Assembly: GCA_945952315.1 (NCBI GenBank)
Contig: CAMFIE010000009.1
Coordinates: 1 to 64,000 of the forward strand
Length of the DNA stretch: 64,000 nucleotides
Source of the DNA: an uncultured Rhizobium sp.
GTDB taxonomy: Bacteria > Pseudomonadota > Alphaproteobacteria > Rhizobiales > Rhizobiaceae
Direction of reading: 5' to 3'
A model generated the notes under the pieces. It was not told the origin of the DNA and did no database searches. It saw nothing but the letters and a program-made list of their open reading frames with translations. Within the stretch, counting starts at the first letter, position 1, and each line of letters starts with the position of its first letter. The position numbers and the translations under genes were made by a program. Positions 1 to 9,862 of this stretch are shown here, in pieces.

Positions 1-126
1 CGCAAGTCGCTGAACGAAATCAAGGAAGTTCTCGCTTCCATGGGCCTGCACCTCGGCATGGAAGTGCCTGCATGGCCGCCCGAGAACATCGAAGATCTCG
101 CCAAGCGTTACGAAGACCAGTATTAA
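1..126 (+). CDS. rpoA: DNA-directed RNA polymerase subunit alpha, C-terminal end (partial)
   Basis: The window opens inside this gene, and only the last 41 codons and the TAA stop are present. The translated tail starts [16 protein letters not shown] and ends in KRYEDQY, which is the end of the alpha C-terminal domain (alphaCTD) of RNA polymerase. In the full protein this domain contacts UP elements and activators. The next gene is rplQ, 41 bases downstream on the same strand, and rpoA-rplQ is the usual end of the alpha ribosomal-protein operon. That neighbour makes the identification firm despite the short fragment. Confidence 0.95.
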
Positions 127-167
127 CCAGTTAGGGCAGGCCCGGCCTGCCGAGAAGGAGAGAAGCC

Positions 168-587
168 ATGCGCCACCAGAAAGCCGGCCGCAAGCTTAAC
201 CGTACTGCCAGCCACCGCAAGGCGATGTTCGCCAACATGGCTGCCTCGCTCATCCTGCATGAGCAGATCGTCACCACTCTGCCGAAGGCAAAGGAAATCC
301 GCCCGATCGTGGAAAAGCTTGTCACGCTCGGCAAGCGCGGTGACCTGCATGCCCGTCGTCAGGCCATCTCGCAGGTTCGCGATGCCTCGATCGTTTCGAA
401 GCTGTTCGACACGATTGCCTCGCGCTATGCAAACCGCAACGGCGGCTACCTGCGCATCATGAAGGCTGGTTTCCGCCACGGCGACAATGCCGCCATGGCT
501 GTTGTCGAATTCGTTGATCGCGACGTCGATGCCAAGGGCGCAGCCGACAAGGCCCGCGTTGCTGCTGAAGCGGCCGAAGCTGCATAA
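168..587 (+). CDS. rplQ: 50S ribosomal protein L17
   Basis: This encodes large-subunit ribosomal protein L17 (139 aa), which binds 23S rRNA near the peptide exit tunnel. The N-terminus [20 protein letters not shown] and the following stretch with ANMAASL and [19 protein letters not shown] are the family's conserved core. The tail is alanine-rich ([10 protein letters not shown]), which is common in alphaproteobacteria. GAGAAGGAGAG just upstream is a strong ribosome binding site for this ATG. It is the last gene of the rpoA operon and is followed by a clear intrinsic terminator at 612-644. Confidence 0.98.
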   Translation: MRHQKAGRKLNRTASHRKAMFANMAASLILHEQIVTTLPKAKEIRPIVEKLVTLGKRGDLHARRQAISQVRDASIVSKLFDTIASRYANRNGGYLRIMKAGFRHGDNAAMAVVEFVDRDVDAKGAADKARVAAEAAEAA

Positions 588-611
588 TCAGCTTCCCTTT
601 ACGGGAAATTC

Positions 612-644
612 AAAAGGCCGGAGTGGAAACGCTCCGGCCTTTTT
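612..644 (+). terminator. Rho-independent terminator after rplQ
   Basis: AAAGGCCGGAG and CTCCGGCCTTT form an 11-bp perfect stem with a short loop, ending in a T run at 640-644. It lies 25 bases after the rplQ stop and ends the rpoA-rplQ operon. Confidence 0.9.
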
Positions 645-731
645 CATGTTCAAAACCTTTGTTGTAGATTGATCGGAAATACGGAACTGCTAAAAGAAGG
701 GGGATTAGATCCATTTCATGCAGGTCGTTGA

Positions 732-1532
732 ATGCCAAATTCTCTTTTCAATCCGGAAGGCAATATTCCCCATTTTTACGAGCAGGGGTTGGTGCCTGTT
801 ATCTTTTCCGAGCCCGCGGCGCGCATGGCGCGGCTGGTGGCCGCCCATCGCCCGCAGAACCTGCTGGAAACAGCGGCGGGCACAGGTATAGCGACACGGG
901 CAATGCTTGAGCTCGGGCAGCCGGTTGCCAATTACACGGTGACGGATTTCAATCAGGCGGCGCTCGATATCGCCCGCGAAAAGGCCGGTACAGGCACGGG
1001 GCTCAGCTATCAGACCGCCGATGCGATGGACCTGCCATTCCCGACCGGCCAATTCGATACGTTGCTCTGCCAGTTCGGAATCATGCTGTTTCCAGACAAG
1101 CAGAAGGCCTATCAGGAGGCACGACGGGTGCTTTCGCTCGGCGGCCATTTCCTGTTCAGCGTCTGGGATGCCCATGCCCGCAATCCCTTTGCCGCCGTGC
1201 TCACACGCGAGATCGAGCGGTTTTTCGAGACGGATATTCCCCGGTTTTTCGACACACCCTATGGATACAATTCCGTCGATGTGATCCGCACGGCCTTGCA
1301 GGACAAAGGTTTCGGCGACATCCGCGCTCATGTGGTTCGTGCCCGGGTAAGCATTGATGATCCGCGCCGGTTCGCGGAGGGCTTTGTATTCGGCACGCAG
1401 TTCCGGGAGCAGATCAAGGCGCGGGGTGCCGATGCGACGGCCTTGCGGGACCGTATCGCCGATGCCTTCGTGAAGGAGTTGAACGGCGAGACGGCGCTCC
1501 AGTATATCCTGCTGGAAGCAACGGCAATCTGA
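732..1532 (+). CDS. Class I SAM-dependent methyltransferase
   Basis: A 266-aa protein with a Rossmann-fold methyltransferase core. Motif I is LLETAAGTGIATRAML (about residues 37-52), followed by an acidic strand end (VTDFNQAALDIA) and a motif around DAMDLPFPTGQFDTLLCQFG that matches the Methyltransf_11/25 type (UbiE-like fold). The region FSVWDAHARNPFAAV is typical of small-molecule methyltransferases. The substrate cannot be read from sequence. The gene stands alone between the rplQ terminator and the converging msrQ. Its ribosome binding site is weak (CAGGT), so the exact start is less certain than the reading frame. Confidence 0.85.
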   Translation: MPNSLFNPEGNIPHFYEQGLVPVIFSEPAARMARLVAAHRPQNLLETAAGTGIATRAMLELGQPVANYTVTDFNQAALDIAREKAGTGTGLSYQTADAMDLPFPTGQFDTLLCQFGIMLFPDKQKAYQEARRVLSLGGHFLFSVWDAHARNPFAAVLTREIERFFETDIPRFFDTPYGYNSVDVIRTALQDKGFGDIRAHVVRARVSIDDPRRFAEGFVFGTQFREQIKARGADATALRDRIADAFVKELNGETALQYILLEATAI

Positions 1533-1549
1533 ACCGGCTGGCGCGCTGG

Positions 1550-2179
1550 CTATCTGGCACCTTGCAGCCTGCGCGCCTTTTTCGCCTGCAGCACCTGCGG
1601 ACGCAATATGCGATAGGCCAGCAACAGGATCAGCAGGGCGATGTAGAGCATCTGTTGCGTACCGAGCACCTTGGTCGCCATGCTGTAATGCAGGGCGGCG
1701 AGGGCAGCGGCCGGATAAATCAGCTTGTGCAACAGGTTCCAGCGACTTCCCAGCCTTTTGATCGACCAGCTGTTTGACGTAACGGCAAGCGGTATCAGCA
1801 GCGTGAGGCCCAGCATGCCGAAGGTGATGAAGGGCCTTTTCAGCACATCCGCGACGATGGCGTTCAGCGCGAGCGTCTGATCCAGCACCGCATAGGTGAG
1901 AAAATGCATCACCGCATAATAGAAGGCGAGAAGGCCGAGTGCGCGGCGATAGCGCAGCCCGTTGAAAAGGTTGAAGTCCCGCAAAGGGGTGACCAGAAGT
2001 GTCAGCACCAGAAACCGAATGGTCCAGACACCGAGCGTGTGCTCGAAGGCTTTGACAGGATCGGCGCCAAGCTGATTTTGCACGCCGAGCCAGAAGGTCC
2101 AGAGCGCGGGGAAAAGCCCCAGCGCATAAAGACCCCAGATAAGGGCGGATTGCATTTTCGGCGAAAGCTTTGCAGCCAT
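1550..2179 (-). CDS. msrQ: MsrQ, haem-binding membrane subunit of the periplasmic methionine sulfoxide reductase
   Basis: MsrQ (209 aa) is an inner-membrane b-type cytochrome that passes electrons from the quinone pool or a flavin reductase to MsrP, which repairs oxidised methionine in periplasmic proteins. The sequence has about five to six hydrophobic helices (such as ALGLFPALWTFWLGVQ and ALGLLAFYYAVMHFLTYAVL) and conserved histidines in AVMHFLTY, NLLHKLIYP and ALHYS that are suited to haem ligation. WNLLHKLIY is a good family signature. It starts 2 bases after the msrP stop, so the two are cotranscribed. Confidence 0.95.
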   Translation of the reverse strand: MAAKLSPKMQSALIWGLYALGLFPALWTFWLGVQNQLGADPVKAFEHTLGVWTIRFLVLTLLVTPLRDFNLFNGLRYRRALGLLAFYYAVMHFLTYAVLDQTLALNAIVADVLKRPFITFGMLGLTLLIPLAVTSNSWSIKRLGSRWNLLHKLIYPAAALAALHYSMATKVLGTQQMLYIALLILLLAYRILRPQVLQAKKARRLQGAR

Positions 2180-2181
2180 GT

Positions 2182-3126
2182 TCAGAAATTCACCTTGAGG
2201 TCCATGCCCTTGTAGAGATCGGCCACCTCATTGGCATAACCATTGAAGGGCAGCGTATCGACGCGCGCCGTGCCGAAGAAGCCGCCCGTGCCGATCCGTC
2301 GTTCGGTCGCCTGGCTCCAGCGCGGGTGATCCACCGCCGGGTTCACGTTGGAATAGAAGCCGTATTCGGAAGGATTGGCGATGTTCCATGTGGAGGGCGG
2401 CTGCTTGTCTGTCAGCGTGATCTTCACGATGGACTTGATGCCCTTGAAGCCATATTTCCACGGCACGACGAGCCGGATGGGCGCGCCATTCTGGTTCGGC
2501 AGGGTTTCGCCATAAAGACCGACGGCAAGCAGGGTCAGCGGATGCATGGCTTCATCCAGCCGTAGGCCTTCCACATAGGGCCAGGGCAGGGACTGGAACA
2601 CACCGGACTGGCCGGGCATTTCCTCCGGCCGCACCACGCTTTCGAAGGCCACATATTTCGCCTCGCTCGTCGGTTCGACCGCATTCAGCAGCGCCGCCAG
2701 CGGAAACCCGTCCCACGGAATGACCATGCTCCAGGCTTCCACGCAGCGCATGCGGTAAATCCGCTCCTCGATCGGGAAGGTCTTCATCAGGTCCTCGAGG
2801 CCGAAGGTCTTCGGCTTGGCGACCATGCCGCCCACCTCGACCGTCCAGGGGGTTGGCTTGAATGCGCCGGATTTCGCCGCCGGATCATCCTTGCCGAGGC
2901 CGAATTCGTAGAAATTGTTATAGGTGGTCACGCTTTCCTTGGGTGTCAGCTCTTCGTCCACCTTGTAGGCGCTGGCCTTTGCGGCAAGCGGGCTGGCAAG
3001 GACGGGCGAGGCCGAAGCCGCGACAAGCCCGCCCGCTGCGAGACCGAGCAATTCGCGCCGCTTCAGATAAAACGAACGCGGTGTGATCTCGGAAGAGGGA
3101 ATGCGAGGGGCTTTGTAGAGCGGCAT
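2182..3126 (-). CDS. msrP: MsrP, periplasmic molybdopterin-dependent methionine sulfoxide reductase catalytic subunit
   Basis: This 314-aa protein is the molybdopterin subunit that reduces protein-bound methionine sulfoxide in the periplasm. The N-terminus has a twin-arginine signal ([13 protein letters not shown], about residues 21-33) followed by a hydrophobic stretch and ASPVLA, consistent with Tat export of a folded cofactor protein. [10 protein letters not shown] carries the cysteine expected to ligand molybdenum in the sulfite-oxidase fold. The downstream [12 protein letters not shown] is also typical. AAGGAT precedes the start. It is the first gene of an msrP-msrQ operon, transcribed away from ilvD. 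Confidence 0.97.
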   Translation of the reverse strand: MPLYKAPRIPSSEITPRSFYLKRRELLGLAAGGLVAASASPVLASPLAAKASAYKVDEELTPKESVTTYNNFYEFGLGKDDPAAKSGAFKPTPWTVEVGGMVAKPKTFGLEDLMKTFPIEERIYRMRCVEAWSMVIPWDGFPLAALLNAVEPTSEAKYVAFESVVRPEEMPGQSGVFQSLPWPYVEGLRLDEAMHPLTLLAVGLYGETLPNQNGAPIRLVVPWKYGFKGIKSIVKITLTDKQPPSTWNIANPSEYGFYSNVNPAVDHPRWSQATERRIGTGGFFGTARVDTLPFNGYANEVADLYKGMDLKVNF

Positions 3127-3365
3127 GGCGGCACATCCTTTGGCGGCAGGTCATGAGAACAAACTGTCCTCTGCTTGTCTATACGAGGTCGAATGACCAT
3201 TTGTTTCAGGGACGGGCCGGATTTTTGCGGGCGTACCGGTTTCGGCCTTGCTGATAGTGACAGGAGGCCGGGATTCCGCTAGGAGAAAGCCCGAAATCAA
3301 GACGTTTGACCCGGAAAGCCGAGGCTTTTCAGCCGCCGGAACTTTCCCTATCCGAGGATGAACCC

Positions 3366-5207
3366 ATGCCCGCTTATCGTTCCAGAACCACGACCCACGG
3401 CCGCAACATGGCCGGTGCCCGCGGGTTGTGGCGTGCCACCGGCATGAAGGACAGCGATTTCGGCAAGCCGATCATCGCCGTCGTCAATTCCTTCACCCAG
3501 TTCGTCCCGGGCCATGTGCATCTGAAGGACCTCGGCCAGCTGGTCGCCCGCGAAATCGAGGCCGCCGGTGGCGTTGCCAAGGAATTCAACACCATTGCCG
3601 TGGATGACGGCATCGCCATGGGCCATGACGGCATGCTCTATTCGCTGCCCTCGCGTGAACTCATTGCCGACAGCGTGGAATACATGGTGAATGCCCATTG
3701 CGCCGATGCGATGGTGTGCATTTCCAACTGCGACAAGATCACGCCCGGCATGCTGATGGCTTCGCTCCGCCTCAACATCCCCACCATCTTCGTGTCCGGC
3801 GGCCCGATGGAAGCCGGAAAGGTGGTGCTGCATGGCAAGAAGCATGCGCTCGATCTGGTCGATGCCATGGTCGCCGCAGCCGATGACAATGTCTCCGATG
3901 AAGACGTGAAGGTAATCGAGCGTTCCGCTTGCCCCACCTGCGGTTCCTGCTCGGGCATGTTCACCGCCAATTCCATGAACTGTCTGACGGAAGCGCTCGG
4001 CCTTTCGCTGCCGGGCAATGGCTCCACGCTGGCGACCCATGCGGACCGCAAGGCGCTGTTCCTCGAAGCGGGCCGCCGCATTGTCGATCTTGCCCGCCGC
4101 TATTACGAGCAGGATGACCAGACGGCGCTGCCGCGCACTATTGCCGCCAAGCCCGCCTTTGAAAATGCGATGGCGCTGGATATCGCCATGGGCGGCTCGA
4201 CCAATACGGTTCTGCATATTCTTGCCGCCGCCCATGAGGCGGAGGTGGATTTCACCATGGATGACATCGACCGCCTGTCGCGCAAGGTGCCGTGCCTCTG
4301 CAAGGTCGCGCCCGCAAAGAGCGATGTGCATATGGAAGACGTGCACCGTGCCGGCGGCATTCCCGCGATTCTGGGGGAACTCGGCCGCGCCGGTCTCCTG
4401 AACCTCGACCAGCCGACCGTGCATTCGGCGACGCTGGGCGAGGGGCTCTCCCGCTGGGATATCGCCGTCACCAACAGTCCGGAAGCGCAGAAGCTCTTCT
4501 CCGCGGCACCCGGTGGCATTCCCACGCAGGTCGCCTTCAGCCAGGAGGCACGCTGGGAAGATCTCGATACCGACCGCGAAAAGGGCGTGATCCGTGATGC
4601 GCAGCATCCCTTCTCCAAGGATGGTGGCCTTGCGGTTCTCACCGGCAATCTGGCGCTGGATGGCTGCATCGTGAAGACCGCCGGTGTGGATGAAAGCATC
4701 CTCAAGTTCTCCGGCCCGGCCCGCGTGTTCGAAAGCCAGGATGCCTCGGTCAAGGCGATCCTCTCCAACGAGATCAAGGCCGGTGACGTGGTCGTCATCC
4801 GCTATGAAGGGCCGAAGGGTGGTCCGGGCATGCAGGAAATGCTCTACCCGACCAGCTATCTGAAGTCGAAGGGGCTGGGCAAGGCCTGTGCGCTCATCAC
4901 CGATGGCCGCTTCTCCGGCGGCACCTCCGGTCTCTCCATCGGCCATGTTTCGCCCGAGGCGGCCAATGGCGGCGTTATCGGTCTGGTGCAGGAAGGCGAC
5001 ATGATCGATATCGACATCCCGAACCGCACGATCAGCCTGCGTGTCAGCGAAGCCGAGCTTGAGGCGCGCCGCGCCGCCCAGAATGCGAAGGGCTGGCAGC
5101 CGGCCGAGCCGCGCAAGCGGCAGGTTTCCACCGCGCTGAAGGTCTACGCGGCCTTTGCCACCAGCGCCGACAAGGGCGCGGTGCGAGACCTCAGCCTGAT
5201 GAAGTAA
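3366..5207 (+). CDS. ilvD: Dihydroxy-acid dehydratase
   Basis: IlvD dehydrates 2,3-dihydroxy-isovalerate and 2,3-dihydroxy-3-methylvalerate, the third step of valine, leucine and isoleucine synthesis. Cysteine motifs for the iron-sulfur cluster are visible in [11 protein letters not shown] and in [20 protein letters not shown], and the C-terminal [17 protein letters not shown] is a family hallmark. The frame stays open to a TTG at 3306. The ATG at 3366 is preferred because GAGG sits about nine bases upstream and the resulting [17 protein letters not shown] start and 613-aa length match the family. An intrinsic terminator follows at 5216. Confidence 0.97.
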   Translation: MPAYRSRTTTHGRNMAGARGLWRATGMKDSDFGKPIIAVVNSFTQFVPGHVHLKDLGQLVAREIEAAGGVAKEFNTIAVDDGIAMGHDGMLYSLPSRELIADSVEYMVNAHCADAMVCISNCDKITPGMLMASLRLNIPTIFVSGGPMEAGKVVLHGKKHALDLVDAMVAAADDNVSDEDVKVIERSACPTCGSCSGMFTANSMNCLTEALGLSLPGNGSTLATHADRKALFLEAGRRIVDLARRYYEQDDQTALPRTIAAKPAFENAMALDIAMGGSTNTVLHILAAAHEAEVDFTMDDIDRLSRKVPCLCKVAPAKSDVHMEDVHRAGGIPAILGELGRAGLLNLDQPTVHSATLGEGLSRWDIAVTNSPEAQKLFSAAPGGIPTQVAFSQEARWEDLDTDREKGVIRDAQHPFSKDGGLAVLTGNLALDGCIVKTAGVDESILKFSGPARVFESQDASVKAILSNEIKAGDVVVIRYEGPKGGPGMQEMLYPTSYLKSKGLGKACALITDGRFSGGTSGLSIGHVSPEAANGGVIGLVQEGDMIDIDIPNRTISLRVSEAELEARRAAQNAKGWQPAEPRKRQVSTALKVYAAFATSADKGAVRDLSLMK

Positions 5208-5215
5208 AGAGCGAA

Positions 5216-5241
5216 GGGGGCCATCCGGCCCCCTTTTCTTT
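5216..5241 (+). terminator. Rho-independent terminator after ilvD
   Basis: GGGGGCC-ATCC-GGCCCCC forms a perfect 7-bp GC stem followed by TTTTCTTT. It begins 9 bases after the ilvD stop. Confidence 0.9.
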
Positions 5242-5292
5242 GCCGCATTCCATGCCCATCTTCCGGCAGAAATCCAGAATGAGGGAATCACG

Positions 5293-6687
5293 ATGGTTCT
5301 GTCCCGCACCTTGTTTGCCTGTCTCGCCCTGACGCTTGCCGCCCCGGCCTTTGCCGAGGATTCGGTGAAGACCGTGCCGAGCAGCGCGCTTGAAATGCAG
5401 CTCTCCTTTGCCCCGCTTGTGAAGCAGACATCTGGCTCGGTTGTGAATGTTTATGCCGAGCGCATCGTGCAGAAGCGGCAGATGATGTTCGATGATCCGT
5501 TCTTCGAACAGTTTTTCGGCCAGCGCATGCCAAACCGCACCGAAAAGCAATCCTCGCTCGGCTCCGGTGTGATTGCGACGGCTGATGGCATGGTGATCAC
5601 CAACAATCACGTGATCGAAGGCGCCGATGACATCAAGGTCGCGCTGGCCGATGGCCGTGAATACCCGTGCGAACTGGTGATGAAGGATGAGCGGGTCGAT
5701 CTCGCGGTGCTGAAGATCGATGCGAAGGAAACCTTTACGCCGCTTCCCCTCGGCGATTCCGACAAGGTCGAGGTGGGCGATCTGGTGCTGGCAATCGGCA
5801 ATCCCTTCGGCGTTGGCCAGACGGTGACCTCCGGCATTGTCTCGGCACTCGCGCGCAATCAGGTGGTTCAGTCGGAATTCGGCTTCTTCATCCAGACGGA
5901 CGCGGCGATCAATCCGGGTAATTCCGGCGGCGCGCTCACCAACATGAAGGGCGAGCTGATTGGCATCAACACGGCGATCTTCACCCGCGGTGGCGGCTCG
6001 AACGGCGTCGGTTTCGCGATCCCGGCCAATCTGGTCAAGGCGTTCCTGAAGGCGGCGGAAAGCGGTGCCTCCAGTTTCGAGCGGCCCTATATCGGCGCGA
6101 CCTTCGAGCCGGTAACCTCTGAAGTGGCCGAAGCCTTGGGCTTGAAGCGTGCCCGCGGCGCATTGATCGTCAAGGTGCAGGAAGACGGCCCGGCGGCAGC
6201 GGCTGGCCTGAAGCCCGGCGAGGTTGTCACAGCCGTCAATGGTATCGAGGTGGAGCATCCGGATGCGCTCGGCTACCGCCTTGCAACCGCCGGTCTTGGC
6301 TCCACCGTCAAGCTGACGGTGCTGGACAGCGGCAAGGCAGGCGAGACGGAACTGACGCTCGCAGGCCCGCCGGAAACCCAGCCGCGCGACGAGCGGCTGA
6401 TCAAGGGCAACAATCCGTTTGCCGGTGCCGTTGTTGCCAATCTCTCGCCGCGTCTTGCCGACGAGCTGCATATGTCTAGCGATCAGCAGGGTGTGGTGAT
6501 CCTGAAGCTGCAGAACGGCTCGCCCGCTCAGGCGGTTGGTTTCCAGCCCAAGGATATCATCACCGCGCTGAATGGCTCCGAGGTCACGAGCAGCAAGGGC
6601 CTTCAGGTTCTTCTTGCCGACAATCAGGGTTTCTGGCAGGTGGAGATCAATCGCGGCGGCCAACGAATCCGGCAAATTTTCCGATGA
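5293..6687 (+). CDS. Do-like (DegP/DegQ) periplasmic serine endoprotease
   Basis: A 464-aa HtrA-family protease that degrades or refolds damaged envelope proteins. A signal peptide (MVLSRTLFACLALTLAAPAFAED) is present. The catalytic triad is visible as His in ITNNHVIEGADD, Asp in DLAVLKID and Ser in INPGNSGGAL. Two PDZ domains follow, the first around PYIGATFEPVTSEVAEALGL and the second near the C-terminus (GVVILKLQNGSPAQAVGFQPKD). It overlaps rarA by four bases (ATGA at 6684-6687), so the two are translationally coupled. This protease-rarA pairing is common in rhizobia. Choosing between DegP and DegQ is not possible from sequence alone. Confidence 0.95.
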   Translation: MVLSRTLFACLALTLAAPAFAEDSVKTVPSSALEMQLSFAPLVKQTSGSVVNVYAERIVQKRQMMFDDPFFEQFFGQRMPNRTEKQSSLGSGVIATADGMVITNNHVIEGADDIKVALADGREYPCELVMKDERVDLAVLKIDAKETFTPLPLGDSDKVEVGDLVLAIGNPFGVGQTVTSGIVSALARNQVVQSEFGFFIQTDAAINPGNSGGALTNMKGELIGINTAIFTRGGGSNGVGFAIPANLVKAFLKAAESGASSFERPYIGATFEPVTSEVAEALGLKRARGALIVKVQEDGPAAAAGLKPGEVVTAVNGIEVEHPDALGYRLATAGLGSTVKLTVLDSGKAGETELTLAGPPETQPRDERLIKGNNPFAGAVVANLSPRLADELHMSSDQQGVVILKLQNGSPAQAVGFQPKDIITALNGSEVTSSKGLQVLLADNQGFWQVEINRGGQRIRQIFR

Positions 6688-7997
6688 GTGATCTCTTTGC
6701 TCCCCATGTGCCGGATGAGCTGGCAAACCGAAGGCCGCTGGCGGACAGGCTCCGCCCGGCTTCGCTTGCCGAAGTGTCCGGACAGGAGCATCTGACGGGC
6801 GAAGACGGCGTGCTGACGCGCATGATCGCCTCCGGCACACTTGGTTCGATGATCTTCTGGGGGCCGCCCGGCACGGGCAAGACCACGGTTGCCCGCCTGC
6901 TTTCCGGCGAGGCCGGCCTTGCTTTCGAGCAGATATCGGCGATCTTTTCCGGTGTTGCCGACCTCAAGAAGGTGTTTGAAACGGCCCGCGCCCGGCGCAT
7001 GAATGGCCGCCAGACCCTGCTGTTTGTCGACGAGATCCATCGCTTCAACCGTGCCCAGCAGGACAGCTTCCTGCCGGTCATGGAAGACGGAACGGTGATC
7101 CTTGTCGGTGCCACGACGGAAAATCCGTCCTTCGAACTCAATGCCGCGCTTCTCTCCCGCGCAAGGGTGCTGACCTTCAAGCCGCATGACGAGACGAGCA
7201 TCGAGCATCTCTTGTCCCGTGCTGAAGCGATGGAGGCGCGGCCGCTGCCGCTCGATCCGGAAGCCCGCGCCAGCCTGATCCGTATGGCCGATGGCGATGG
7301 CCGTGCCTCGCTGACACTGGCCGAAGAGGTCTGGCGTGCGGCCCGTCCGGGCGAAATCTTCGATACGGAGGGACTTGCCCGCATCGTGCAGCGCCGCGCG
7401 CCGGTCTATGACAAGGGGCAGGACGGCCACTACAATCTGATTTCCGCGCTGCATAAATCTGTGCGCGGCTCCGACCCCGATGCCGCACTCTACTATCTCT
7501 GCCGCATGTTCGATGCGGGCGAGGACCCGCTGTTCCTCGGTCGGCGGCTGGTGCGGATGGCGGTGGAAGATATCGGCCTTGCCGATCCGCAGGCGCTGGT
7601 CGTCTGCAATGCCGCCAAGGATGCCTATGATTTTCTCGGAAGCCCGGAGGGAGAACTGGCGCTGGCGCAGGCCTGCGTCTATCTCGCGACCGCCCCGAAA
7701 TCCAACGGCGTCTATGTGGCCTACAAGAGCGCCATGCGCGCGGCCAAGGAAAATGGCTCGCTGCTGCCGCCGAAACACATTCTCAACGCCCCGACCAAGC
7801 TGATGAAGGGCGAGGGTTATGGCGATGGTTATCGCTATGACCATGACGAGCCGGATGCCTTTTCCGGGCAGGACTATTTCCCGGAAAAGATGGGCCGCCG
7901 CCAGTTCTATGATCCGCCCGAGCGCGGCTTCGAGCGGGAAATCCGCAAGCGTCTCGACTGGTGGGCAAAGCTGCGACGCGAGCGGAATGGTCAGTGA
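6684..7997 (+). CDS. rarA: Replication-associated recombination protein A (AAA+ ATPase)
   Basis: RarA/MgsA (437 aa) is an AAA+ ATPase of the clamp-loader/RuvB clade that acts at stalled replication forks. Walker A is GPPGTGKTT (about residues 55-63), Walker B is LFVDEIHRFN, and sensor 1 is GATTENPSFELN. The C-terminal tetramerisation part contains YDKGQDGHYNLISALHKSVRGSDPDAAL split over the conserved block, and VAVE-type KSNGVYVAY. Length matches the family. Its start overlaps the stop of the upstream protease gene, and it converges on the RocB-like gene. Confidence 0.96.
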   Translation: MSDLFAPHVPDELANRRPLADRLRPASLAEVSGQEHLTGEDGVLTRMIASGTLGSMIFWGPPGTGKTTVARLLSGEAGLAFEQISAIFSGVADLKKVFETARARRMNGRQTLLFVDEIHRFNRAQQDSFLPVMEDGTVILVGATTENPSFELNAALLSRARVLTFKPHDETSIEHLLSRAEAMEARPLPLDPEARASLIRMADGDGRASLTLAEEVWRAARPGEIFDTEGLARIVQRRAPVYDKGQDGHYNLISALHKSVRGSDPDAALYYLCRMFDAGEDPLFLGRRLVRMAVEDIGLADPQALVVCNAAKDAYDFLGSPEGELALAQACVYLATAPKSNGVYVAYKSAMRAAKENGSLLPPKHILNAPTKLMKGEGYGDGYRYDHDEPDAFSGQDYFPEKMGRRQFYDPPERGFEREIRKRLDWWAKLRRERNGQ

Positions 7998-8010
7998 TTT
8001 CAATGATCTC

Positions 8011-8038
8011 CCTGCCGGTCTTGAATCAATCCGGCAGG
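8011..8038. terminator. Inverted repeat between converging rarA and the RocB-like gene
   Basis: CCTGCCGG (8011-8018) and CCGGCAGG (8031-8038) are perfect 8-bp arms around a 12-base loop, placed between two converging stops. No T run follows on either strand, so it is at best a weak or factor-assisted bidirectional terminator. Confidence 0.4.
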
Positions 8039-8054
8039 TGCCTGAATCAAAATA

Positions 8055-9713
8055 TCAGCCCGGAAAGACCTTGCGGCAGATGCGTTCCAGAAACAGCGGC
8101 AGGTCACGGAAGGCGTAAGGGGCGTGGGCACGCTCCAGCCTTTGATGATATTCGCGTCCCCATGGGCCGATATTGACGGTCGGGAAGGCGAGGGTATCGG
8201 CGGGCGGGCGATCGACCATCGCAGGATGGGCGGTGTTTGCCGCCACCACTTCCACCGCGGCCGCATCCGGCCTGTGGCCAAGGAAGCTCATATCCGAAAT
8301 GCCGGTGAAGATCGGGCGATAGCGGATCGCGACATGCATTTCCGCGCGCGCTGCCTCGATGGCCTGTGAGAAATCAGCACCCGCGGCCGTGGTCTCGTCC
8401 AGCCGCGTTGGCGGGTAATGCAGGCCGGCAAAGCCCGCAATCACCAGGGGGCCGGAGAGGCGCGCCTCGGCAAGCAGGTGCTCGGTCAGCTCGCGGCTGA
8501 TCGCGAGCGGATTGCTGCTTCCGGAAAGCGCTTCGGCACGGGCGGCGAAACGCGCCTCTGCATCCGCGCCCCCGGCGGCGAAGACGCGGGCTTTCAGCTC
8601 GGAAAAGGTGATCACGAAACCATCGTCGATACTGGCCTTTTCCGTGCCCGTCAGCGCGGCGAAGCTCTCGGCATGGGCCGAAAGGCTCGCGGTCGCCCAT
8701 TCCATTGCTTCCTGCAGAATGCCGGTGAAGCGGGAAAATAGCCGCTCTGACCCCATGGCATGAAAAAGCCAGTTGAAGGCGAGCCAGACGGCATCCGGCG
8801 TGGTGACATCATAGCCCGCGCGGAAATCCCGTCCTTCGAGACAAATCGGCGGCGGCGAGACTTCGCCATCGCCGGTATCGCAAAGGGCGGGGTTTGCCTC
8901 CAGCCGCCGCACGATCTCGGCGGCGATCAGATGGGCGCTCACCCCTTCGAACGGATAGCTGGCATGGGAAGGCTGGCCGACCACATAGGCGAAGGGCAGA
9001 AGCTTGCCGATGGTGCCGCGATAGATCGCGCGGCCATCGCTGCCATCGCCCTGATCGCTGGTGGAATCGAGATTGATCGCGCCCGCGATCTCGAGATCCC
9101 ATTCGCGCATCAGCGCGGGCAGCTGGTTGCGGAACGAGCGCATGCCGCGCGAATTGCGCTCTTCATCCGGCGTGGCGACAAAGAGGATATTGCCGGTGAA
9201 ACTGGCATCCGCCGCCAGATGCTCAAGCACGGCAAGACCGGCAGCGAGCCCTGCCTTCATATCCAGCAACCCGCGCCCCGGCACGAAGTCGCCTGTTTCG
9301 AAATCGGCGAGCGCCTTTTCCTCCTGCGCGGAAAGCGGGCGGGAGCGCAGGTCTTTCAGCAGGGCGTCGAGAAGCGGCTCGGGCTTGCAGGCAAGCGGCG
9401 CAAGCTCGCGGAAATTCGCAACCGGCACCGTATCATAGTGACCGGCCATCAGCAGAAGCCTGCGGTTATCGCCCGCAGAGCGGCCGCGCAGCAGGGCCAC
9501 CACATTCTGCGTGCCATCATGGCTCGGCAGCAGGCGCACGCGCTCGGGATGGTCACGAAACGCGGGCAGACCGCGCAGATAGTGCGCCAGGCGCGGGCCG
9601 AACTCCACTTCACCCGGCGTGCCCGTCTCGCTCTGCCATTCCGTCATCATGATGGAAAGCGAGCGGCAACGTGCTTCAGGGTCAAAAGGCGAGGGTGAGG
9701 TGGATTTTGGCAT
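8055..9713 (-). CDS. M20-family zinc peptidase, RocB-like (arginine-utilisation protein RocB family)
   Basis: An M20/M28-fold metallopeptidase of the RocB type. Metal-binding signatures include MAGHYDTVPV (His and Asp), LDMKAGLAAG (second Asp) and VATPDEERNS (the Glu pair). A late FLGH region also fits the family. The RocB branch is named from a Bacillus arginine-degradation locus, but its reaction is not established. No arginine genes are nearby here. The frame runs open to 9773. The ATG at 9713 (MPKSTSPSPF) is chosen because it is the first methionine before the conserved start, with only GGAG weakly placed upstream. It gives 552 aa, a usual length. Confidence 0.85.
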   Translation of the reverse strand: MPKSTSPSPFDPEARCRSLSIMMTEWQSETGTPGEVEFGPRLAHYLRGLPAFRDHPERVRLLPSHDGTQNVVALLRGRSAGDNRRLLLMAGHYDTVPVANFRELAPLACKPEPLLDALLKDLRSRPLSAQEEKALADFETGDFVPGRGLLDMKAGLAAGLAVLEHLAADASFTGNILFVATPDEERNSRGMRSFRNQLPALMREWDLEIAGAINLDSTSDQGDGSDGRAIYRGTIGKLLPFAYVVGQPSHASYPFEGVSAHLIAAEIVRRLEANPALCDTGDGEVSPPPICLEGRDFRAGYDVTTPDAVWLAFNWLFHAMGSERLFSRFTGILQEAMEWATASLSAHAESFAALTGTEKASIDDGFVITFSELKARVFAAGGADAEARFAARAEALSGSSNPLAISRELTEHLLAEARLSGPLVIAGFAGLHYPPTRLDETTAAGADFSQAIEAARAEMHVAIRYRPIFTGISDMSFLGHRPDAAAVEVVAANTAHPAMVDRPPADTLAFPTVNIGPWGREYHQRLERAHAPYAFRDLPLFLERICRKVFPG

Positions 9714-9819
9714 CGGCAGGGCTCCGTCCGAAACAGATTCGTCCCACCATAGGCTGCCAAGTGCTGGCCGCAACAGGCGGAGGCGGCCTCTTCATCCGGA
9801 ATTTTGTAACCGGGACAAT

Positions 9820-9856
9820 GAAAAGGCGCGCCGGGGCAGGGCCGCTCCGGCGCGCG
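9820..9856 (-). terminator. Rho-independent terminator for the DUF2853 gene
   Basis: Read on the minus strand, GCGCGCCGG and CCGGCGCGC form a 9-bp stem followed by CCTTTTCATTGT. It lies just after the DUF2853 stop at 9863. Confidence 0.8.
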
Positions 9857-9862
9857 GATCAA

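Noticed and set aside
3348-5309. 653-aa open frame on the minus strand opposite ilvD
   Set aside because: It is antisense to a clearly real gene in GC-rich DNA, has no recognisable domain, and the pattern recurs opposite other genes.
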